Shown: positions 59,385 through 64,000 of the stretch, one piece after another
Numbering within the stretch: the first letter of the stretch is position 1
Layout of the letters: every line of letters starts with the position of its first letter
Notes under the pieces: generated by a model
Told to the model about the DNA's origin: nothing
The model's input: only the letters and a program-made list of their open reading frames with translations
The model's database searches: none
Program-made: the position numbers and the translations under genes
DNA from: Microvirga rosea
GTDB taxonomy: Bacteria; Pseudomonadota; Alphaproteobacteria; Rhizobiales; Beijerinckiaceae
Length of the DNA stretch: 64,000 nt
NCBI RefSeq assembly: GCF_020595095.1
Contig: NZ_JAJDOP010000005.1
Span: 186,001 to 250,000, forward strand
Direction of reading: 5' to 3'

Positions 59385-59954
59385 ATGAGATCCGCGCTTT
59401 CGGCTGCGTTCATCACCGTCTTGACGATCCTGCCCCCGTCTTCGTTTGCGGTGGCACAGACGGGTGCTGTCAGGCCCCAGCCGGATATGGGACAACAACT
59501 CTCCCGGCTTCCCTTTCGGGTCGGCGACACCATGGGCTTTCAGGCCGTTCAGGTCCTGAACGACACCGTGACTTTCGCAGCGGCCGACGCGCCGCCTCAC
59601 GATCGCCGGGCGGCCACCATCGTCCTATCGCTCGCGCCGCAGCTTCAGGAATTGCGCAACCTGCCTCAGACCCGGCGCGATCAAGCCCTGCGCCAGCTCG
59701 CCCTCGACGTTCCGGACCTGCGGGATGCCACCATTGAGTCCTTGGGATCGGCCCAGTCCGGCGACAACCTGCGCTACGACGTGGTGATCAGAGCAAAGGC
59801 GGCCGGCTCCGACCTGGACGTCGTCAGGATGACTTCCCTGGTATTCCTTCCCAACGGCGTCGTCCGCATGGTGGCGACGGCGCCTGCCGCGCAAAAGGAT
59901 GCGGAGCTCCCCCGTTTCCGAACATTCGTCCGGAGCATCGACCTGAGACCATGA
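59385..59954 (+). CDS. Secreted protein of unknown function, paralogue 1
   Basis: 189 residues with a signal peptide (AFITVLTILPPSSFAVAQ). Contains QQLSRLPFRVGDTMGFQAV, the same block as QMSALPFRVRDQAGFRPV in the next gene, and ends LPRFRTFVRSIDLRP. I do not recognise a family beyond this paralogy. Confidence 0.78.
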   Translation: MRSALSAAFITVLTILPPSSFAVAQTGAVRPQPDMGQQLSRLPFRVGDTMGFQAVQVLNDTVTFAAADAPPHDRRAATIVLSLAPQLQELRNLPQTRRDQALRQLALDVPDLRDATIESLGSAQSGDNLRYDVVIRAKAAGSDLDVVRMTSLVFLPNGVVRMVATAPAAQKDAELPRFRTFVRSIDLRP

Positions 59955-60039
59955 TCCGCAGCCATTGGGCCTTGCTCCATGTCACCCAGGCGATATTGAT
60001 AGAGGAGAACCTGTCATAGCCTGCGGAGTCTCTCTGGTC

Positions 60040-60975
60040 ATGAAGCTTGCCGCTGCGGCCCTCGGCCTCCTCCTGTCGCTCCAAGCAGCCCTCGCCGCCG
60101 AGCCGATCTACCCGCCCGCCTCCCGTGTCGGGCTCGTGCCGCTGGAGGATATGGTTCCGTCGAAACGGTTCACGGGCTTTGAAAACCCGCAAAAGGCGGC
60201 TGCCATCACGATCACAGAGCTGCCCGCTCAGGCCTACGAGCAGATCGTTTCCGGAATGACGAAGGATTCCCTGCGGCGCCAGGGACTGGACGTGACCGCC
60301 CGGGAACAGCTGAAGATCCAGGGCAAGTCGGGCCTGCTCATCTCGGGCGCCATGACCGGCCCCATCAAGGGGCGCAAATGGGTCCTGGCCCTGAAGGGCT
60401 CCGATCTGACCGCTCTCCTGGTCGCCCAGGTGGAAGGCGGCGATGACGGCTATAGCGAACAGGAGATGCGAACCGCTCTCAAGAGCGTCGCCTTGCGCGG
60501 CCCGGTCACCCTGGAAGAGCAGATGTCGGCGCTGCCCTTCCGGGTCCGGGATCAGGCGGGCTTCCGGCCCGTCCGCGTCACCTCCGGCAATTCCGTGCTG
60601 TTCACGGAAGGTCCGAAGGATACGATCAAGGCGGTCGAGCAGCCGATCCTGATCCTGGCGGCCTCCCAGGCGCCGATCGCTCTCAACGGAGACCGGCGGG
60701 ACCAGTTCGCACAGGCTGCTCTGAATTCGAACCAGATGCTCAAGGATGTGACGATCGAACGCTCCGAGTCGTTCCGGCTGCAGGGACAGGATTGGCATGA
60801 GATCGTGGCCCGGGCGAAGGATGGGGCCACGGGCGAGCCCATCGTCGTGATGCAGACGATCCGCTTCGACAGCGGCCGCTACGTCCGGATGGTCGGTTTG
60901 ACGCGGGTCGCGGACCGGCAGACCTATCTGCCCCGCTTCCGTCAGATGATCGACAAGGTCGAGCTCGATTTCTAG
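60040..60975 (+). CDS. Secreted protein of unknown function, paralogue 2
   Basis: 311 residues with a signal peptide (MKLAAAALGLLLSLQAALAA). The N-terminal half (IYPPASRVGLVPLEDMVPSK, FENPQKAAAITITELPAQ) is unique; the C-terminal half repeats the 189-residue neighbour (LPFRV.D..GF, then TYLPRFRQMIDKVELDF). Probably periplasmic. Start has GGAG ten bases upstream. Confidence 0.82.
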   Translation: MKLAAAALGLLLSLQAALAAEPIYPPASRVGLVPLEDMVPSKRFTGFENPQKAAAITITELPAQAYEQIVSGMTKDSLRRQGLDVTAREQLKIQGKSGLLISGAMTGPIKGRKWVLALKGSDLTALLVAQVEGGDDGYSEQEMRTALKSVALRGPVTLEEQMSALPFRVRDQAGFRPVRVTSGNSVLFTEGPKDTIKAVEQPILILAASQAPIALNGDRRDQFAQAALNSNQMLKDVTIERSESFRLQGQDWHEIVARAKDGATGEPIVVMQTIRFDSGRYVRMVGLTRVADRQTYLPRFRQMIDKVELDF

Positions 60976-60992
60976 GAAGCTCGATTTCTAGG
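60963..60992 (+). repeat. Short tandem duplication over a stop codon
   Basis: GCTCGATTTCTAGG occurs at 60963-60976 and 60979-60992, separated by AA. The first copy contains the TAG stop of the secreted protein; the second lies between it and the TRIC gene. Likely a small slippage duplication. Confidence 0.8.
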
Positions 60993-60998
60993 GCGGCG

Positions 60999-61643
60999 TC
61001 AGCCGTCCGCATCCCGCCGTGGAAAGACCGGAAGGGACCAGCCCCGCAGAATGGCGAGGGCTCTGAGGCCGAAGGCGCCGGTAAAACCGGCCGCCGCGCT
61101 CGTGAACGGATCAAGACCTGCCGCCCGTGCGCCGACCATGACGGCCGCGCCCAGGGCAGCCGCCGTGACATAGATTTCCTTGCGCAGAACGAGCGGCGTC
61201 GTTCCCGCCAGAATGTCGCGGATGATTCCTCCGAAGGTCGCCGTGATGGTTCCGAGGGCCACAGCCGAGAGAGCCGGGACGTCCGCCGCCAGGGCCTTGC
61301 CCGTGCCGCCGACGGCAAAGAGCGCCAGGCCCACGGCGTCAGCCCAAAGCAGCGCTCGGCCGCGCCGGCCGCCATCGAGGGCCGTGACCCGCCTGGGACC
61401 AAGGGCGAAGACGATTCCGGCCACCACGAGACAGACAAGAACGTCCTTTGGATCGCCGACCCAGAAGACCGGGCGGGTGCCGATCAGGAGATCACGCAAC
61501 GTCCCGCCCCCGACACCCGTGACGGTGGCCAGGAGCGCGAAGCCGAAAGGGTCCATGCCCCGGCGCGCGGCGACGAGCGCGCCGGTGAGGGCAAAGACGG
61601 CAATGCCGATGGTTTCAAAGGGAATGGTGGAGATCAGGCCCAC
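60999..61643 (-). CDS. TRIC family cation channel (UPF0126)
   Basis: 214 residues, seven hydrophobic helices in two repeats. IGIAVFALTGALVAARRGMD, GVGGGTLRDLLIG then VGLALFAVGGTGKALAAD, FGGIIRDILAG. The paired G-G-x-x-R-D motifs define the family, a trimeric potassium channel. Confidence 0.92.
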   Translation of the reverse strand: MGLISTIPFETIGIAVFALTGALVAARRGMDPFGFALLATVTGVGGGTLRDLLIGTRPVFWVGDPKDVLVCLVVAGIVFALGPRRVTALDGGRRGRALLWADAVGLALFAVGGTGKALAADVPALSAVALGTITATFGGIIRDILAGTTPLVLRKEIYVTAAALGAAVMVGARAAGLDPFTSAAAGFTGAFGLRALAILRGWSLPVFPRRDADG

Positions 61644-61695
61644 GGATACGCCTTCAGGTCTTCGCCGCGGGCGTGCGGCATGGCCGATCCTACAT

Positions 61696-61736
61696 CACGG
61701 CTTCAGCCGTGGGAGCGCCTGCGATCACAGGCGCTC
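61696..61736. terminator. Two adjacent hairpins between grpE and the TRIC gene
   Basis: CACGGC-TTCA-GCCGTG (61696-61711) and GAGCGCCTG-CGATCA-CAGGCGCTC (61713-61736), both perfect. No strong T-run in either direction, so termination after grpE is plausible but not certain. Confidence 0.5.
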
Positions 61737-61785
61737 TTGATCGTCCTCGGCAAAACAGCCGCCGGGTCCAACGGCTTTACCTGCC

Positions 61786-62406
61786 TCAGGAAGCCGCGGA
61801 GGAGTTGCCGGCCTCCTGAGCCCCGCCGTTGGCGGCAGCTTTCGGTCCGCCTTTCGCGACGCCCACAAGCGCCGGACGCAGCACCCGATCGCCGATCACG
61901 TAGCCCGACTGAACCACCTGGACGACGGTTCCGTTCGGCACCTCGGGATTGGGAACCTCGAACATGGCCTGATGCAGGTTCGGGTCGAATTTCTGGCCCT
62001 GGGGATCGAGCTTCTTCACCCCGTGACGCTCCAGGGTCTTGAGCAGATCGCGCTCGGTCAGGTCGATTCCCTCGACCAGGCCCTTGAGCGCGCCCTCGGC
62101 GGCCTGACGCGCGTCCTCCGGCACGTTCTCGATGGCGCGGCGGATATTATCCGCCACGTTCAGCATATCGCGCGCAAAGCTCGTGACCGCATAGGCCCGG
62201 GCGTCGGCGATCTCGCGCTCCGTGCGGCGGCGGAGGTTTTCCATGTCGGCCATGAGACGCAGCATCTTGTCCTTGAGCTCGGCCTTTTCGGCTTCAAGGA
62301 CGGCCACCGGATCGGGAGTTCCCTGAGGAGCGGCGTCGTTGGCGGCCTCGGCAGTGGGCTCGGCCTGCGGCGTCGTGGTCTGGTTTTCCGTGTCTTGCGG
62401 CTTCAT
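61786..62406 (-). CDS. grpE: Nucleotide exchange factor GrpE
   Basis: 206 residues. Long acidic/coiled-coil N-terminus ([20 protein letters not shown]), then [20 protein letters not shown] and [20 protein letters not shown]. Releases ADP from DnaK. Start at MKPQDTEN. Not adjacent to hrcA here; glnD is upstream. Confidence 0.97.
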   Translation of the reverse strand: MKPQDTENQTTTPQAEPTAEAANDAAPQGTPDPVAVLEAEKAELKDKMLRLMADMENLRRRTEREIADARAYAVTSFARDMLNVADNIRRAIENVPEDARQAAEGALKGLVEGIDLTERDLLKTLERHGVKKLDPQGQKFDPNLHQAMFEVPNPEVPNGTVVQVVQSGYVIGDRVLRPALVGVAKGGPKAAANGGAQEAGNSSAAS

Positions 62407-62444
62407 CGTCAATCTACTGGGATGAGGAAAGGGTGTCCGGCCAC

Positions 62445-62473
62445 ATATCAGGTCCCTGTTCCCACAAATCAAG
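62445..62473 (-). promoter_or_regulatory. RpoH (sigma32) promoter of grpE
   Basis: On the minus strand CTTG (62473-62470), 18 bp, CTGATAT (62451-62445): one mismatch to CYTATNT. It overlaps the last codons of glnD and lies about 40 bp before grpE. Same 18-bp spacing as the dnaK promoter. Confidence 0.7.
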
Positions 62474-64000
62474 CGGTACGGCGCTGGGCCGTCTCCGTTT
62501 CCTCAGCCTTGAACACCTCCAGCAAGGCTCTCCGGATGGAGGCCTGGCGTCCCGCATGGGTGACCTTGGTGCCCGTGAGGTCCGTTACATAGAACACGTC
62601 CACGGCCTTTTCCCCGAACGTCACGATATGGGCGGAGGCAATGTTCAGGTTGAGCTTCCCGAGGGCCGTCGTCAGGTCATAGAGGAGACCGGGCCGGTCG
62701 AGGCCGGACACTTCGATCACGGTCTGACGGCTCGACAGGGAATTGTCGATAGATACGTCCGGAGCGAGCTGGAAGGTCCGGGCGCGCTCCTTCGCGGGGC
62801 GCTTGCCGTCAACCAGATCGGCGATTCGCACCTCCCCTTTCAGGGCTCGCTCGATGGCCGTCGCCACCCTCTCGGCCCGGCGCAGTTCATCCTCGTCCCG
62901 GTCGAACGCCCGGGAGAGCACGATGGTATCGAGGGCCATTCCGTCCGTCGTGGTGAAGATCTGCGCGTCGACGATGTTGCCGCCCGCCGCCGCGCAGGCC
63001 CCGGTAATGATGGCGAGAAGCCGCGGATGGTCCGGTGACAGGATCGTGAATTCGGTGACCCCGCGGAACTGATCCGTCTCATAGGACGTGGTGACCGTCC
63101 GCCCCTCCCGATCCGCGCCCTGGGCGAAATGGGCCTGCTTCACCCTCCGCGTGTGATCGGTCTTCAGCCAATAGGCCGGCGCATGGCGCGAGGCATAAGC
63201 GTCGAACTCTTCCGGCGTCCATTCCGGCAGCGCGGCCCGAAGCTCCTCCTGCGCCAGGCGGACGCGATCGGACCGGGCGATGTCGGCGGCTCCGCCGCCC
63301 AACATCACTTCCGTTTCGTGATAGAGATTGCGCAGCAGCTGTCCCTTCCACCCATTCCAGACGCCCGGCCCCACGGCCTTGATGTCGGCGATCGTCAGGA
63401 GGTGAAGCAGCTTGAGCCGCTCCATGGTCTGGACCGTGTCGGCGAAGGTCTTAATGGTCGCGGGATCCGACAGATCGCGGCTTTGTGCGGTGTTCGACGC
63501 CAGAAGATGGTGCTCGACGAGCCAGGCGACGGTGTCGGTCTCCGAGTCGCTGAGACCGAACCGCGGACCGAGCTTGCGTGCGATCGCGGCCCCGGCCGTC
63601 GAGTGGTCTTCCGGACGCCCCTTGGCAATGTCGTGAAGAAAAACCGCGACGTAGAGCGCGCGCCGGTTGTGAATCGTTCCGGTGATCTGCGTCGCGAGCG
63701 GGTGATCCGCGCTGCCCGCGCCGCTCTCGATTTCCGTCAGGACGCCGATGGAGCGGATCAGATGCTCGTCGACCGTATAGTGATGATACATGTTGAATTG
63801 CATCATCGCCACGATACGGCCGAAATCGGGGATGAAGCGTCCCAGCACGCCCGCCTCATTCATCAGCCGCAGCACGATCTCCGGCGCGTTCCTCGATGTG
63901 AGAATGTCGAGAAAGAGCCGGTTCGCGTCCCGGCTGTTGCGCAGGGTCGGTCCGATCAACGAAAGCGAGCGGGTCGCAAGGCGCGTCGCATCCGGGTGTA
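62469..64000 (-). CDS. glnD: Bifunctional uridylyltransferase/uridylyl-removing enzyme GlnD (C-terminal part)
   Basis: About 510 residues are visible; the N-terminal transferase domain lies beyond the window. The frame stays open to the edge ([20 protein letters not shown]). It has an HD domain ([20 protein letters not shown]) and two ACT domains ([18 protein letters not shown] and [20 protein letters not shown]). It modifies PII proteins according to glutamine level. Confidence 0.96.
   Translation of the reverse strand, partial: HPDATRLATRSLSLIGPTLRNSRDANRLFLDILTSRNAPEIVLRLMNEAGVLGRFIPDFGRIVAMMQFNMYHHYTVDEHLIRSIGVLTEIESGAGSADHPLATQITGTIHNRRALYVAVFLHDIAKGRPEDHSTAGAAIARKLGPRFGLSDSETDTVAWLVEHHLLASNTAQSRDLSDPATIKTFADTVQTMERLKLLHLLTIADIKAVGPGVWNGWKGQLLRNLYHETEVMLGGGAADIARSDRVRLAQEELRAALPEWTPEEFDAYASRHAPAYWLKTDHTRRVKQAHFAQGADREGRTVTTSYETDQFRGVTEFTILSPDHPRLLAIITGACAAAGGNIVDAQIFTTTDGMALDTIVLSRAFDRDEDELRRAERVATAIERALKGEVRIADLVDGKRPAKERARTFQLAPDVSIDNSLSSRQTVIEVSGLDRPGLLYDLTTALGKLNLNIASAHIVTFGEKAVDVFYVTDLTGTKVTHAGRQASIRRALLEVFKAEETETAQRRTA

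Overview
The window looks like a chromosomal stretch of a high-GC alphaproteobacterium of the order Hyphomicrobiales (Rhizobiales), probably a Methylobacteriaceae/Microvirga-like genome. The order is supported by a TIGR02300 'FYDLN acid' zinc-ribbon gene next to aroA, a Rhizobium-type PmtA methyltransferase beside pyrF, FzlA, an OlsB-like acyltransferase, DUF1194 and DUF2244 proteins, class II-like EPSP synthase motifs, and CTTG-N18-CTTATAT heat-shock promoters. The family is a guess from gene content and base composition. No rRNA, transposase, integrase, phage gene or CRISPR array was seen. All recognised core genes are intact.

Layout. 1-9.1 kb is a catabolic island: an oxidoreductase end plus ThuA, then KdgF and KduI (unsaturated uronate metabolism) behind a DctPQM TRAP transporter, a divergent GntR/FCD regulator, and a second DctPQM transporter. 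Short palindromes sharing ACTAATAT lie upstream of both dctP genes. 9.3-21.3 kb is a siderophore/iron island: tonB-exbD-exbB, an ABC exporter, an FhuC-like ATPase, a TonB-dependent receptor, and divergently FhuD-like, double-length FhuB-like and siderophore-reductase genes, with several matches to the rhizobial iron-control-element palindrome in the two control regions. 21.6-25.3 kb holds a Tat-exported amidohydrolase, a long non-coding repeat, a CurA-like reductase and a DUF2218 protein. 25.5-47 kb is mostly housekeeping: tRNA-Ala, aroA-cmk, mgsA, hrpB, maeB, mutS, yifB, an OlsB-like acyltransferase, queG, fzlA, uppP. 47-64 kb has nth, DUF2244, a second inverted copy of the repeat, an Ada-like repair regulator, dnaK-dnaJ, pmtA-pyrF, dapB, gpmA, alkB, two secreted paralogues, a TRIC channel, grpE and the 3' part of glnD.

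The most unusual object is a duplicated non-coding element of about 550 bp (23181-23736, and inverted at about 48800-49356). Each copy begins with the same sigma70-type promoter (TTGACT-N17-TATATC), continues into about 320 nt rich in hairpins, and ends in a 148-bp palindromic unit. The copies are nearly identical except at one hairpin, where both arms have changed but pairing and the ACGCAG loop segment are kept. That pattern is expected of a structured RNA under selection. I could not match it to tmRNA, RNase P RNA, SRP RNA or 6S RNA by eye.
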